From: Sphingomonas paucimobilis NBRC 13935
GTDB lineage: Bacteria; Pseudomonadota; Alphaproteobacteria; Sphingomonadales; Sphingomonadaceae
NCBI RefSeq assembly: GCF_000739895.2
Contig: NZ_BBJS01000030.1
Coordinates: 124,001-188,000 of the forward strand
Direction: 5' to 3'
DNA length: 64,000 nucleotides
Shown: positions 26,092-35,602 of the stretch, piece by piece
Position numbering within the stretch: the stretch's first letter is position 1
Layout of the letters: each line of letters begins with the position of its first letter
Notes under the pieces: model-generated
Seen by the model: the letters and a program-made list of their open reading frames with translations, nothing else
Databases searched by the model: none
Told to the model about the DNA's origin: nothing
Position numbers and translations under genes: made by a program

Positions 26092-26391
26092 CTAAGTCTT
26101 ACGCGACTCCTCCACATTATAGACGCGCAGATCACGATCTCCGATTTCGAGGTTCGGCCAAGCGGCGCGCCACTCAGCGATGTGCGCCGATGCGAAATGA
26201 CGATCGAGTGCTTGTTGGTCGGTCCACAACTCTTTGACGTGAATGAGGCCTGGGTCGAACAGGTCCTCCGCGTAACCATACTCGACGCAGCCATTCTCGG
26301 ACCGGCTAGCGTCGACCATATGTTTCATAACTGGTCGGGCAGCATCCATATTTGCGGCCGGCAAGCGAACGGTTCCTACGATCAGCAACAT
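26092..26391 (-). CDS. Antibiotic biosynthesis monooxygenase (ABM/YgiN-like) protein
   Basis: This 99-aa single-domain protein has the ABM ferredoxin-like fold pattern. M-V-D-A-S-R-S-E-N-G-C-V-E-Y comes in the first half, followed by I-H-V-K-E-L-W-T-D-Q-Q-A-L-D-R-H-F-A-S-A-H. Members are cofactor-free quinol monooxygenases or heme/flavin-related enzymes; most are uncharacterised. It stands alone, facing away from the sfn operon, between two intergenic regions. A GGAG lies directly before the ATG. Confidence 0.85.
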   Translation of the reverse strand: MLLIVGTVRLPAANMDAARPVMKHMVDASRSENGCVEYGYAEDLFDPGLIHVKELWTDQQALDRHFASAHIAEWRAAWPNLEIGDRDLRVYNVEESRKT

Positions 26392-26684
26392 TCTCCATCG
26401 TACCGTGGCAACCCTGTCGGGGAAAGGCGGCCGCTTACCTATTCGGGAGTATCGAGCATCGCACCGCGATCTGGATGAGGCGTTGTCTCACCTTCATCGC
26501 CGCAGCTACCGAGCCCCTCTCCCATTTCGCCATTTCCCGTAAGAACGGCGATCACCTCAGGGAGCATCCGGAGGCGACGGAGCGAACCACAAGCGAATCT
26601 ATCCACACCAGAAAAACAGCTATTTCGTAATCCCCATTAATCCGATCGATATTCTTCGCGAGACAAAAACGAGAAGGATAAGGC
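26392..26684 (+). promoter_or_regulatory. Upstream region of the sfn operon
   Basis: 293 bp with a lower GC share than its surroundings near the sfnG start, containing the ribosome site GAGAAGGATAAGG. It probably holds a sulfur-starvation promoter, but no specific CysB or sigma-54 site could be identified by eye. Confidence 0.4.
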
Positions 26685-27779
26685 ATGAGCCAGACCCCCG
26701 ATCCAATCCGTTTCGCCTACTGGGTCCCGAACGTCAGCGGTGGCCTCGTCGTCAGCAAGATCCAGCAGCGCACCAGTTGGGATCTCGACTACAACATCAA
26801 GCTAGCGCAAATCGCCGAGGCTGCCGGTTTCGATTACGCGCTCTCCCAGATCCGCTTCACCGCCGGCTACGGCGCCGAGTTCCAGCACGAGCCGGTTTCC
26901 TTCTCCCAGGCGCTACTGGGCGTGACGACACGGTTGAAGGTGATCGCGGCGCTGCTGCCGGGGCCGTGGAACCCGGCCGTGGCGGCCAAGCAAATCGCGA
27001 CGATCGATCAGATCAGCGGCGGTAGGATCGCGGTCAATATCGTCAGCGGTTGGTTCAAGGGCGAGTTCACCGCGATCGGCGAACATTGGCTTGAACATGA
27101 CGAGCGCTATCGTCGATCGGAGGAGTTCATCCGTGCGCTGAAAGGCATCTGGACGACCGACGCCTTCAGCTTCCGCGGCGACTTCTACCGTTTCACCAAC
27201 TACACACTCAGTCCGAAACCGCTCCAGCGCCCCCATCCCGAGATTTTCCAGGGCGGCAGCTCGCGTGCCGCCCGCGACATGGCGGCGCGAGTGTCGGACT
27301 GGTATTTCACCAACGGCAACACGATCGACGGCGTGCGCGCGCAAGTGGAGGATTTGCGTGCCAAAGCGGCCATCGAGGGTCGCGAGGTGAAGGTCGCGGT
27401 CAACGCCTTCGTCATTGCACGCGAAAGTGAAGAGGAGGCGCGTGCCGTCCTCGACGAAATCATCGAAAAGGCCGATTTCGAAGCGGTGCAGGCCTTCGGG
27501 GCGGCGGTCAAACAGGCCGGCGCGGCTTCTCCGGAAGGGGAAGGCAATTGGGCGAAATCCACCTTTGCCGATCTCGTCCAGTATAATGACGGGTTCAAGA
27601 CGAACCTGATCGGCACGCCGGACCAGATTGCAGAAAGGATTGTCGCCCTGAAGGCGGCGGGTGTCGACCTTGTGTTGTGCGCCTTCCTCCATTTCCAGGA
27701 GGAGGTCGCCTGGTTCGGCGAACATGTCCTGCCGCGCGTGCGTGCGCTTGAAGAAACGCACGTCCCCGAACCCGCCTGA
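26685..27779 (+). CDS. sfnG: Dimethylsulfone monooxygenase
   Basis: This 364-aa LLM flavin monooxygenase closely fits SfnG, which uses FMNH2 and O2 to convert dimethylsulfone to methanesulfinate. Diagnostic segments are A-G-F-D-Y-A-L-S-Q-I-R-F-T-A-G-Y-G-A-E-F-Q-H-E, G-R-I-A-V-N-I-V-S-G-W-F-K-G-E-F and H-D-E-R-Y-R-R-S-E-E-F-I-R. Length is normal. It heads the sfnG-sfnB-ssuD-FAD operon for using organic sulfur in sulfate limitation. No dedicated FMN reductase lies in this operon, so reduced flavin must come from elsewhere. Confidence 0.92.
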   Translation: MSQTPDPIRFAYWVPNVSGGLVVSKIQQRTSWDLDYNIKLAQIAEAAGFDYALSQIRFTAGYGAEFQHEPVSFSQALLGVTTRLKVIAALLPGPWNPAVAAKQIATIDQISGGRIAVNIVSGWFKGEFTAIGEHWLEHDERYRRSEEFIRALKGIWTTDAFSFRGDFYRFTNYTLSPKPLQRPHPEIFQGGSSRAARDMAARVSDWYFTNGNTIDGVRAQVEDLRAKAAIEGREVKVAVNAFVIARESEEEARAVLDEIIEKADFEAVQAFGAAVKQAGAASPEGEGNWAKSTFADLVQYNDGFKTNLIGTPDQIAERIVALKAAGVDLVLCAFLHFQEEVAWFGEHVLPRVRALEETHVPEPA

Positions 27780-27810
27780 TCGCCCTTCCCTTTCAGCAGC
27801 GAGCAACGAC

Positions 27811-29058
27811 ATGGCGACAAACCCCAAATTCCCGGCTGCGCATGACGAAGGCGTGCCGGCGGTGCCGCGTCCAAGCGCACCGGCCCACATCATCCGCACC
27901 GATGCCGAGGCGATCGCCACGGCCGAAGCACTGGCCGCCGACTTCAAGATTGGCGCGGCGCAACGTGATCGCGAAAGGCTATGGCCGCTCGCCGAACTCG
28001 ACGCCTTCTCGCAAAGCGGTCTGTGGTCGCTCAACGTGCCGCGCGCCTTTAATGGACCCGAGCTTTCGTATCGCACGATCGTGAAGGTCATCGAGATCAT
28101 CTCGGCCGCGGACCCCTCGCTCGGCCAGATTCCCCAGAACCATATCGGCGTCGTGGCAGCGATCCGCACCACGTCGCCGCCCGAACAACAGGCTCTGCTC
28201 TTCGATCGTGTGCTGGCCGGCGAACGCTTCGGCAACGCCTTTTCCGAGTTCGGGACGAAGCGCGCGGCCGATTTCGCGACACGCTTTCAGGAGGATGGCG
28301 ATCACGTCGTCGTCACCGGCCGCAAATTCTATGCGACGGGCGCACTGCTCGCCCATCTGGTGCCGATCGTCGCTGTGGATGGCGACGGGCGGGCGTGGTA
28401 CGCGATCGCCGAACGTGATGCGCCGGGGCTGACCGTGATCGACGACTGGTCCGCCTTCGGCCAACGCACGACGTTGAGCGGTACGGTCGTGCTCGATGGC
28501 GTGCGCGTGCCCAAGACGCATCTCGTGCCCGGCTGGAAGGGGTATGAGAAGCCGACCGCCGACGGCCCGATCTTCCAGATCATTCAGGTCGCGGTCGATA
28601 CCGGCATCGCCGCCGCGGCGATTGCCGACACCATCGAATTTGTCCGCACCAAGGCTCGGCCCTGGGTGGACGGCGGTGTCGATCACGCCTGGCAGGACCC
28701 TTATGTCATTCACGCTGTCGGCGATCTCGGCCTCAGGCTGAGCGCCACGCGCGCACTGCTCGATCGTGCCGCGATCGCGGTGGACGAGGCGGTCGCAGCG
28801 CCGAACGCGCAAACCGTTGCCGCCGCGCAGGTCGCCACTGCGGAAGCCAAGGTGCTCAGTACCGAACTTGCCATCGAGGCGTCGAATAAGCTGTTCGAGC
28901 TGTCCGGCGCGCGCTCCACGCTCGCCGAACATGGGTTTGATCGCCACTGGCGCAACGCCCGCACGCACACGCTGCACGATCCGGTGCGATGGAAATACGC
29001 GATACTCGGCAATTTCTACCTCAACGGCGAAAAGCCGCCCCTCCATGCCTGGAGCTGA
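27811..29058 (+). CDS. sfnB: SfnB-family sulfur acquisition oxidoreductase
   Basis: This 415-aa protein is an acyl-CoA-dehydrogenase-like flavoprotein of the SfnB/DszC type. It has an N-terminal helical domain (L-D-A-F-S-Q-S-G-L-W-S-L-N-V-P-R), a middle beta domain (G-R-K-F-Y-A-T-G-A) and a C-terminal helical domain. These enzymes are induced by sulfur limitation, and related DszC members are flavin-dependent monooxygenases of sulfur compounds. ATG 27811 follows the sfnG stop by 31 bp. The exact substrate of SfnB proteins is not established. Confidence 0.88.
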   Translation: MATNPKFPAAHDEGVPAVPRPSAPAHIIRTDAEAIATAEALAADFKIGAAQRDRERLWPLAELDAFSQSGLWSLNVPRAFNGPELSYRTIVKVIEIISAADPSLGQIPQNHIGVVAAIRTTSPPEQQALLFDRVLAGERFGNAFSEFGTKRAADFATRFQEDGDHVVVTGRKFYATGALLAHLVPIVAVDGDGRAWYAIAERDAPGLTVIDDWSAFGQRTTLSGTVVLDGVRVPKTHLVPGWKGYEKPTADGPIFQIIQVAVDTGIAAAAIADTIEFVRTKARPWVDGGVDHAWQDPYVIHAVGDLGLRLSATRALLDRAAIAVDEAVAAPNAQTVAAAQVATAEAKVLSTELAIEASNKLFELSGARSTLAEHGFDRHWRNARTHTLHDPVRWKYAILGNFYLNGEKPPLHAWS

Positions 29059-29061
29059 ACC

Positions 29062-30234
29062 ATGAGCCAGACGGTTCCGTCCGCCATCAACGTCCTGTGG
29101 TTCCTGCCCACGCACGGCGACAGCCGCTACCTCGGCACGCAAGAGGGTGGCCGCGCGGTCGACCTGCCATATCTGAAACAGATCGCACAGGCCGCCGATA
29201 CGCTGGGCTATTATGGCGTGCTGCTACCGACGGGACGGAGTTGCGAGGATAGCTGGGTGGTCGCCTCCGCGCTTGCCCCGCAGACCGAGCGGCTGCGCTT
29301 CCTGGTCGCGGTCAGGCCCGGGCTTCAGTCGCCCACGCTCGCCGCGCGCATGACGGCGACCCTTGACCGCATCTCGAACGGGCGACTGCTGATCAACGTC
29401 GTGACCGGCGGTGATCCGGTGGAGAATGGCGGCGACGGCATCTTCCTGTCCCACGACGAACGCTATGCCGTGACCGATGAGTTTCTGCGCATCTACACTG
29501 CCCTGCTGCGCGGCGAGACCGTCGAGCATGAGGGCGCGCATTTCCGCATCGAAGACGGACGGCTGCTGTTCCCGCCCGTGCAGTCGCCCTATCCGCCGCT
29601 CTATTTCGGTGGCTCGTCCGACGCGGGCAACAGGGTCGCCGCGACGCAGGTCGACAAATATCTGACCTGGGGCGAACCGCCCGCCGATGTGGCCACCAAG
29701 ATCGCGACGCTCCGGCAGCTGGCGGCGGCGGAGGGCCGAGTGCTGTCATTCGGCATCCGCCTCCATGTCATCGTGCGCGAGACACGCGAAGAGGCATGGG
29801 CCGCAGCCGATCGCCTCATCAGCCGACTCGACGACGAGACGGTCGCCAGCGCGCAGAAGGTGTTCCAGCGCATGGATTCGGTCGGTCAGGCAAGGATGAG
29901 CCGGTTGCACAACGGCCGCCGTGACAAGTTGCAGATCAGCCGGGATCTATGGGCGGGCGTCGGCCTTGTGCGCGGCGGGGCAGGCACCGCGCTGGTCGGC
30001 GATCCCGAAACGGTCGCGGAGCGGATCGAAGAGTATCGAGCGCTCGGGATCGATAGCTTCATCCTCTCGGGCTATCCGCATCTTGAGGAGGCGTACCGTT
30101 TCGCCGAGCTGGTCATGCCGCGCCTGCCCCTCGCGCATCCGTTGCCCGGCCGGGGTGCGAGCAGCAATATGGGGCCGTTCGGTGAGACCATTGCTGGCGA
30201 TCACCGCCCCGCACTGCGCGTCTCGCAATCTTGA
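29062..30234 (+). CDS. ssuD: Alkanesulfonate monooxygenase, SsuD/MsuD-like
   Basis: This 390-aa LLM monooxygenase fits the SsuD family, which desulfonates alkanesulfonates with FMNH2 and O2 to release sulfite. Segments include [28 protein letters not shown] and [13 protein letters not shown]. It lies 3 bp after sfnB. SfnG forms methanesulfinate, which after oxidation would be a methanesulfonate-type substrate for this enzyme, so the two steps fit one pathway. MsuD (methanesulfonate-specific) is an equally good name. Confidence 0.9.
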   Translation: MSQTVPSAINVLWFLPTHGDSRYLGTQEGGRAVDLPYLKQIAQAADTLGYYGVLLPTGRSCEDSWVVASALAPQTERLRFLVAVRPGLQSPTLAARMTATLDRISNGRLLINVVTGGDPVENGGDGIFLSHDERYAVTDEFLRIYTALLRGETVEHEGAHFRIEDGRLLFPPVQSPYPPLYFGGSSDAGNRVAATQVDKYLTWGEPPADVATKIATLRQLAAAEGRVLSFGIRLHVIVRETREEAWAAADRLISRLDDETVASAQKVFQRMDSVGQARMSRLHNGRRDKLQISRDLWAGVGLVRGGAGTALVGDPETVAERIEEYRALGIDSFILSGYPHLEEAYRFAELVMPRLPLAHPLPGRGASSNMGPFGETIAGDHRPALRVSQS

Positions 30235-31622
30235 GCGGCGGCTGTTCAGTCGCGATCGTCGGCGGCGGCTTCTCGGGGGCCGCCGTTGCGTTCCACCTCG
30301 CGCGCGGCGGCTGGGACGGGCCGATCACGGTCTTCGAGCCGCGCCCCTTGCTGGGCGCAGGGCTCGCCTATTCGACCATGGACCCTGCGCATCGCATCAA
30401 CGTGCCGGCCACGCGGATGAGCCTGCTGCCCGACGAGTGGCCCGAGCAGTTCGCGGATTGGCTGCATGATCGACCGGAACTCGCCGCCGATCCGGCGGCC
30501 ACCCTCCCGGACGGTCGCGTGTTCCCCGCGCGAAGCCTGTTCGGCCGCTATGTAGCGGACCATCTCGATCCCTTTGTCCGTATGGGAGCGATCGTCCATC
30601 GACGCGACGACGTGATCGATGCGAAGCCGGCCGGGAATGGCTGGCGCCTGCTGACGGGGCGCGGCGAACGTCATGCAGCCGATACGCTCGTCCTGGCGAA
30701 CAGTCATCCACCACCCGCCGTCCCGCGCGCGCTGAATGGGCTCGTCGGCCATCCGGGCCTGATCGCCGATCCCTGGCAGGCCGATGCGCTTGCCGCCATC
30801 GAGCCGGATGCATCGCTATTGATCGTCGGCACCGGCCTGACGATGGCGGACGTCGTCGCGACACTCGATCGTCGCGGTCATCGCGGGCCGATCCTGGCCA
30901 TCTCGCGCCGAGGGCAGCGATCGCGCGGCCACGGCGTCGGCACTGTCGAACCGGAGGGGGATTTCAGTGGCCAGGCCATTACGTCGGCGGCCGTGCTGCT
31001 GCGCCAAGTTCGTTCGGCCGTCGCCCACGCGAATGGCCACGGGCGAAGCTGGCATGGGGTGCTCGACCAGGTACGTGTACAGGGGCCGACGATCTGGCAG
31101 GCCCTGCCCGCACCACAAAAGGCGAGCCTCCTCCGCCATCTGCGCCCCTATTGGGATACGCATCGCTTTCGTATCGCCCCTCAGATCGAGAGTGCGATCA
31201 TGCGTGCCATGGCGCGCGGGCAGTTGCGCATCGAGGCAGGCCGAGTGATGGCCGCGCGCGACGCTGGGCAGATACAGGTGGAGTTGGAAGGGCGGCGCGG
31301 CGCCTATGCGCATCGAATATTCGACACGGTCATCAATACGACCGGCCCGGGCCACGCGGAGATCGTCGGCACCAGCACGCTTCTCGGCAGCCTGGCCCGA
31401 CAAGGAGCGATCCGCCCAGGCCCGCTTGGGTTGGGCTTGCTTGCCGATGGCGCCAGCCGTGCAATCAGTGGCGCAGAGCAACGCTTGCGACCATTCGTCG
31501 CCGGCCCCCTCGCGCGGGAATATTTCGGCGAGCTGATGGGCTTGCCCGAGGTTGCCCGCCATGCACAGTTGGTGGCTGACGGGGTGCAATTGGAAGGGCG
31601 GTCAAGAAACGCGCGCGCCTAA
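30231..31622 (+). CDS. FAD/NAD(P)-binding oxidoreductase linked to the sfn operon
   Basis: This 463-aa protein begins with a Rossmann motif [14 protein letters not shown] right after its start. It has a second nucleotide-binding segment [13 protein letters not shown] (about residue 200). It belongs to the FAD-NAD(P)-binding group (PF13454) without a defined reaction. The start is a TTG (30231-30233) overlapping the TGA of ssuD, and no later start would keep the FAD motif. It is the last gene of the operon. It may support flavin or sulfur-compound oxidation, but this is a guess from position. Confidence 0.8.
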   Translation: MSGGCSVAIVGGGFSGAAVAFHLARGGWDGPITVFEPRPLLGAGLAYSTMDPAHRINVPATRMSLLPDEWPEQFADWLHDRPELAADPAATLPDGRVFPARSLFGRYVADHLDPFVRMGAIVHRRDDVIDAKPAGNGWRLLTGRGERHAADTLVLANSHPPPAVPRALNGLVGHPGLIADPWQADALAAIEPDASLLIVGTGLTMADVVATLDRRGHRGPILAISRRGQRSRGHGVGTVEPEGDFSGQAITSAAVLLRQVRSAVAHANGHGRSWHGVLDQVRVQGPTIWQALPAPQKASLLRHLRPYWDTHRFRIAPQIESAIMRAMARGQLRIEAGRVMAARDAGQIQVELEGRRGAYAHRIFDTVINTTGPGHAEIVGTSTLLGSLARQGAIRPGPLGLGLLADGASRAISGAEQRLRPFVAGPLAREYFGELMGLPEVARHAQLVADGVQLEGRSRNARA

Positions 31623-32063
31623 TAGCAGCGGGCATGATTCCGTTCGGCCAAGGATCAGCGTTGCGGCTCCACCGCCCGCACTGGCAGATCAGATCGCCCC
31701 TATCCGGCACACATCATTCTGCTGTCTCCATTCCTATCGCTTGCCCTGGATGTTGCGACGGATCATGCTCTCGACACGAGCCATTTCGCAGCCGATCCGG
31801 AAGCGTAGGGGCGGATGTCGGTTAGGGTCGGACGCGCCCGACCACGCCGGTCGAGATGTTATCCGCCGACCAAGCGCTCGGACGAGGACAATGCCGTCAC
31901 GCCTATATCCATGACGCCCCACCAAGGTGGCAGCAGCCTTGCCACCGAACGACATAATGCTGTAGTTTCCGCATGTAAGCGTCTTGGATACTCTTGGGCC
32001 GAACGGCATTTGACCATCGTCCGATGGCTTCGGTCTGCCGCGAGAAAGAGTGAAGGAGGGCAT
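31623..32063. other. Intergenic region between the sfn operon and the T6SS-edge pair
   Basis: About 440 bp with several overlapping short frames but no recognisable protein. It ends with a strong ribosome site (GAAGGAGG) for the 342-aa gene. No clear terminator or promoter is visible. Confidence 0.5.
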
Positions 32064-33092
32064 ATGCCGGATCGATTGCAGACATACCGCAATCAGGTCA
32101 GTGATGCAGTGGATGCGTGGCAGGCCAATGTCTGCAACCCATACATCATCGCTTATAACACCGCCTACAAAAGCTATTTCGAAACCTTCAACAAGCAGAA
32201 GGACAGCGACAAGGCACGGGCCGAGCTGTTCGTCACCGCCGCCGCGATCCTACCCGGGTCGATCCTGATGGCCACCGCCGCCACCTCTTCGCTGCGCGTG
32301 ATCGCGCACCGCTCGGCATTGCGCCTGCTGGCTGGGCGCAGCACCAGCCGGGCGCTCGGCGTCTATAATGCGGTGGCCAATAATGCGACCGCGACCTTCG
32401 CGATCGGCAAGGCGCTCGACATCGTCAAGGACGAGACGGGCAAGGCGATCAAGGATTCGGTGGTCAAGGCGATGAGCAACAGCCGCGACCTGCTGGCCAC
32501 CGATCCGCTCAACCGGGACAAGCAGCTCAATTCCTGGCTGATCAATCACAAGTTGCTGGCGTTCGACGCCGCCGACGCGATCGAGCGAAGCCGTTCGATG
32601 AGCGAGCGCGACAAGGAACGCGCCTATGCCAGCCTGCGCGCCGCGCCGATCGCCAACAGGCCGAACGGCAAGATTGATCCGGCGCGGCTGTCGCCCAAGA
32701 TCGAACTGGGCTTCTACATGGTCTGGCTGCTCGATTCGGACGAACTGTTCACCGAGACGGTACCTGCCGGCCCCTATGGCGGCGGCGGTCAAGCCACCGG
32801 CAAGCCGATCGACGTGCTGCCCAGTTCGAAGGACTATCCCCGGGGCAATACCGACCCCCGGCGCGGCCCGGTGCAATGGGTCGGCGTCACCCGTCCGGGC
32901 GGCGATGTCGAGGACCAGATCGACAAGCTGCACAAGCAGGTGCGCGGCAACGCCTTCTACAGTCCCGGCGGCTGGTTCGGCAAAAGCGATGCCGGCCATG
33001 CGCGGCTGAAGGAAGTGGCGGCAGCCGAACGTGTGCTCACCTGGCTGTCCGACATGACCCAGCCACTGGCGCCTCTGGGGCTGCGCACGTGA
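32064..33092 (+). CDS. 342-aa protein of unknown function at the T6SS edge
   Basis: I do not recognise a family. The protein has no signal peptide. A polar helical N-terminus is followed by a hydrophobic, alanine-rich stretch at about residues 62-80 (F-V-T-A-A-A-I-L-P-G-S-I-L-M-A-T-A-A). A lysine-rich amphipathic region comes next, then a glycine-rich turn (P-Y-G-G-G-G-Q) near residue 240 and a basic C-terminus. Its stop overlaps the GTG of a lipoprotein gene (GTGA), so the two are co-translated. The pair is on the strand opposite to the T6SS genes and ends against ppkA. A secreted effector with a hydrophobic segment is one possibility; a structural T6SS accessory is another. Confidence 0.75.
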   Translation: MPDRLQTYRNQVSDAVDAWQANVCNPYIIAYNTAYKSYFETFNKQKDSDKARAELFVTAAAILPGSILMATAATSSLRVIAHRSALRLLAGRSTSRALGVYNAVANNATATFAIGKALDIVKDETGKAIKDSVVKAMSNSRDLLATDPLNRDKQLNSWLINHKLLAFDAADAIERSRSMSERDKERAYASLRAAPIANRPNGKIDPARLSPKIELGFYMVWLLDSDELFTETVPAGPYGGGGQATGKPIDVLPSSKDYPRGNTDPRRGPVQWVGVTRPGGDVEDQIDKLHKQVRGNAFYSPGGWFGKSDAGHARLKEVAAAERVLTWLSDMTQPLAPLGLRT

Positions 33093-33733
33093 CGCGCGCG
33101 CTGGTGGCGGGACTGGCACTGCTCGCGGCGTGTAGCGAGGGGGCAAGCGAGCCCAAGGTCTCCACCGATGGCGCGATCGCGCAGATCCGCGAGCAGGTCG
33201 AAGGGCAACGGCAATGCGCCCCCCTGCTGTCGGGCCGTTGGCCGATCGAATTCAGTGCCGATGCGCTACAGGGGCCCAAGGTCGATGCGCTGGTGGCGGC
33301 GGGGCTGGTGCAAAGGATCACGCTGCCCGCTCAGGGCGATCGCCCGCGCGTGCGGATCGAACCGACCGCGGCCGGCAAGCGCGATATCTGGCTGCGTCAA
33401 CTGGACCCGGCGAGCCCCGCCGAACCACTGCTCTGCTTCGGTCGCAAGGCGGTGGTCGCGGTGCGAGAGGAAACCGCGCGGACCGGGGCGGAAACCGGCC
33501 CGGCTACCATGGGTCAGGTGCTCCGCTACGACTATCGCATAGTGCAGGCGCCCGCCTGGACCCAGCGCGCCGATGTACGCACGGCCTTTCCCTTCCTTTC
33601 CCAGGCGCTGGAGAAGGTGCATACGGCAGAACAGGTGGCAACGCAGGAACAGGGCCGGTGGAAGCTCGCAGGGGATACCGGGCCCGAGGCCAGCGCCGAA
33701 CTGCCATCGGATCAGGGCTTCTTCCCGCAATAG
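33089..33733 (+). CDS. Predicted lipoprotein paired with the 342-aa protein
   Basis: This 214-aa protein starts with GTG and a short lipoprotein signal, V-T-R-A-L-V-A-G-L-A-L-L-A-A-C. The lipobox is L-A-A-C, with Cys15 as the lipidated residue, and a Ser/Glu-rich linker follows. Two further cysteines occur (Q-R-Q-C-A-P and L-L-C-F-G-R-K). The middle contains a winged-helix-like pattern (V-D-A-L-V-A-A-G-L-V ... T-A-A-G-K-R). It is likely anchored in a membrane facing the periplasm. Overlap with the 342-aa gene suggests a partner or periplasmic immunity role. No family could be named with confidence. Confidence 0.78.
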   Translation: MTRALVAGLALLAACSEGASEPKVSTDGAIAQIREQVEGQRQCAPLLSGRWPIEFSADALQGPKVDALVAAGLVQRITLPAQGDRPRVRIEPTAAGKRDIWLRQLDPASPAEPLLCFGRKAVVAVREETARTGAETGPATMGQVLRYDYRIVQAPAWTQRADVRTAFPFLSQALEKVHTAEQVATQEQGRWKLAGDTGPEASAELPSDQGFFPQ

Positions 33734-33748
33734 GCCAAGGCTGAGGCA

Positions 33749-33786
33749 GGGCGTGGCGGGCGGGATCGTTCGTGCCCGCCATGCCC
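33749..33786. terminator. Bidirectional hairpin between converging operons
   Basis: A 13-bp stem (33749-33761 with 33774-33786, one G-U pair) and 12-nt loop lies between the lipoprotein stop and the ppkA stop. It lacks a T run on either side, so it may stop transcription less sharply or only protect both mRNA ends. Confidence 0.5.
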
Positions 33787-33793
33787 CTGATAC

Positions 33794-35602
33794 TCAATCC
33801 TTCGCGTCGTCGACCGAGCGGAACCAGATCATGTCCGCCTGCCAGCCCCGCTCGGCCGCACGCTCGACAAATGTGGTGCGCCAGGCAGCGTCCCGTGCGC
33901 CCAGCGGTGGCGCGATGACCGAGGCATCGAACGGCCCTTTGCCGGTGATGAGCAACAGCCCCGACCAACCCTGATGATCCAGATCGAGTTGCAGGCGATA
34001 GCGGTCGCCGCCCAGATCGGTGATGGGGACACCGTTGCGCGACGCTCGCATCTGTTCCTCAAAGGCCGCGCGGTTGGGGATCAGCATGTCGATCGCTCCG
34101 GACGGCTCCAGCCCGACCAAGGCGAAGTCGAGCGACGGATTGCCGATCGTGATTCCGATAATGGCGTTCGCGGCGAGCTTGCCCGCATAGGCCGAGCCGG
34201 GCGGCTGGGTGCGCATCTCGAACCGGCGCTGCGGCACCGACAGTCGATTGCGGCCTGTGGCGCGGATTTGGCGATAGGCATCCAGGGCGGCACAGCCCGA
34301 TTGGGTGATCGGCGACACATCGGCGAAATCGATCGCGCTGGCGGTCAGCCCCTGGGCCTGGAGCGTACGGACAATCTCCGATTGCGCCTGGGTCGGATTG
34401 CCCGCCACACCGGTCAGGGCGACCCGCGGGCCGGCGGCGCTCTGCGTCACCGCAACGATACGCAGCCAGGTACAGCTCACCGAGGGCAAGGCCGCATCGA
34501 TCGCATCGCGCGCACGCGCCACCGGATCGCTGGTGACCGCAACCGGTGTGGATGACGGGGTGGCCGACGGCTTGCCCCGCAATATCAGCCAGCCGAGCAG
34601 GATCGCCAACACCAGCCCACCGACCAGCACCGCCGGCCACCAGCGCGGCCATCGCCCCCCGCTCGCCCCCGGAACCTCGGCCGCGTCGAGCGCCGCCAAC
34701 ACCGCGCCCATGGTCTGGAAACGGTCGGCCGGGTCCGGGCGGACCATGCCCGCCACCACCGATCGCAGCGGCTGCGGCACCGCAGAGAGATCGATGCCTG
34801 CGCGCCGCTTGTCGACCGCATCGACCAGCGTCCCGCCCAGCCCCAGATCGCTTCCCCGCGCCACGGCGGCGATCACAAGGCCAAGGCTGTAGACATCGGT
34901 CCACGGCCCCATGGCGCGGCCAAAATCCCCGAGTTGCTCGGGCGCGACATAGCCGAGCTTGCCCGCGAAGCCATCGCCGATCACCGTCGCGGTGCCGGGG
35001 TCCAGATCCTTGGCGATGCCGAAATCGATCAGCTTCGCTGCGGTCAGCCGACCGCCGGGCATCAGCACATTGTCGGGCGACACATCGCGGTGGATCGCGC
35101 CCAGCGCATGGGCGGCGGCGAGCCCCGATGCCAGCCGCCGGAGCAGCGCCCCCAGTTCCTGCGCACTGGGTTTCAGGCTGGACAGCACATCGGACAGGCT
35201 GGCCCCGTCGATATATTCGGTGACGATGTAGAGGACGCCGAGTTCCGGTTCCTGCGCCAGCACGCGATATTGCACCACCGCCTCGTGATGCAGCCGGGTC
35301 AGCGTCTGGGCCTCGCGCCGGAACAGAGTGATGACGTTGGGGTCGGCGGCCAGCGCAGGGAGCATCACCTTGATGGCGACCCGCTCGTCCGTGATGATAT
35401 TGGCGCCGACGAAAACCTCGCCCATGCCGCCCCGCGCCAGGAAGCCGGTAACGGCGAACATGTGGTTCAGGACATCGCCGACCTTGATCGCGGTGCCGCC
35501 GGGGCGGGGCCTGGGTGCAGCGTCCCCCGCGCTTCCGGCGTCGAAGACGGTACGATCGGGATCGAAGACGGTCCGGTCGTCATCCCCCTCGTTCGGCGTC
35601 AT
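33794..35602 (-). CDS. ppkA: T6SS-associated serine/threonine protein kinase PpkA
   Basis: This 602-aa protein has a cytoplasmic N-tail with two D-R-T-V-F repeats (Thr11, Thr18). A Hanks-type kinase domain follows at about 50-310, with glycine loop G-G-M-G-E-V, V-A-I-K-V-M (catalytic Lys), H-R-D-V-S-P-D-N (catalytic loop; V-S-P instead of the usual L-K-P) and D-F-G. Next is a transmembrane helix near 330-350 (W-P-A-V-L-V-G-G-L-V-L-A-I-L-L-G-W) and a periplasmic C-domain. In other T6SSs PpkA phosphorylates Fha or TssL to switch assembly on. Its ATG overlaps the phosphatase stop by 4 bases. No fha gene is in the window. Confidence 0.9.
   Translation of the reverse strand: MTPNEGDDDRTVFDPDRTVFDAGSAGDAAPRPRPGGTAIKVGDVLNHMFAVTGFLARGGMGEVFVGANIITDERVAIKVMLPALAADPNVITLFRREAQTLTRLHHEAVVQYRVLAQEPELGVLYIVTEYIDGASLSDVLSSLKPSAQELGALLRRLASGLAAAHALGAIHRDVSPDNVLMPGGRLTAAKLIDFGIAKDLDPGTATVIGDGFAGKLGYVAPEQLGDFGRAMGPWTDVYSLGLVIAAVARGSDLGLGGTLVDAVDKRRAGIDLSAVPQPLRSVVAGMVRPDPADRFQTMGAVLAALDAAEVPGASGGRWPRWWPAVLVGGLVLAILLGWLILRGKPSATPSSTPVAVTSDPVARARDAIDAALPSVSCTWLRIVAVTQSAAGPRVALTGVAGNPTQAQSEIVRTLQAQGLTASAIDFADVSPITQSGCAALDAYRQIRATGRNRLSVPQRRFEMRTQPPGSAYAGKLAANAIIGITIGNPSLDFALVGLEPSGAIDMLIPNRAAFEEQMRASRNGVPITDLGGDRYRLQLDLDHQGWSGLLLITGKGPFDASVIAPPLGARDAAWRTTFVERAAERGWQADMIWFRSVDDAKD

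Noticed and set aside
31734..32063. A 109-codon minus-strand frame upstream of the 342-aa gene.
   Set aside because: No similarity, no ribosome site, and it fully overlaps the promoter region of the 342-aa gene.
32064..33733. Idea that the 342-aa gene is a VgrG- or PAAR-type spike.
   Set aside because: None of the VgrG gp27/gp5 or PAAR motifs is visible and the size is wrong for VgrG.
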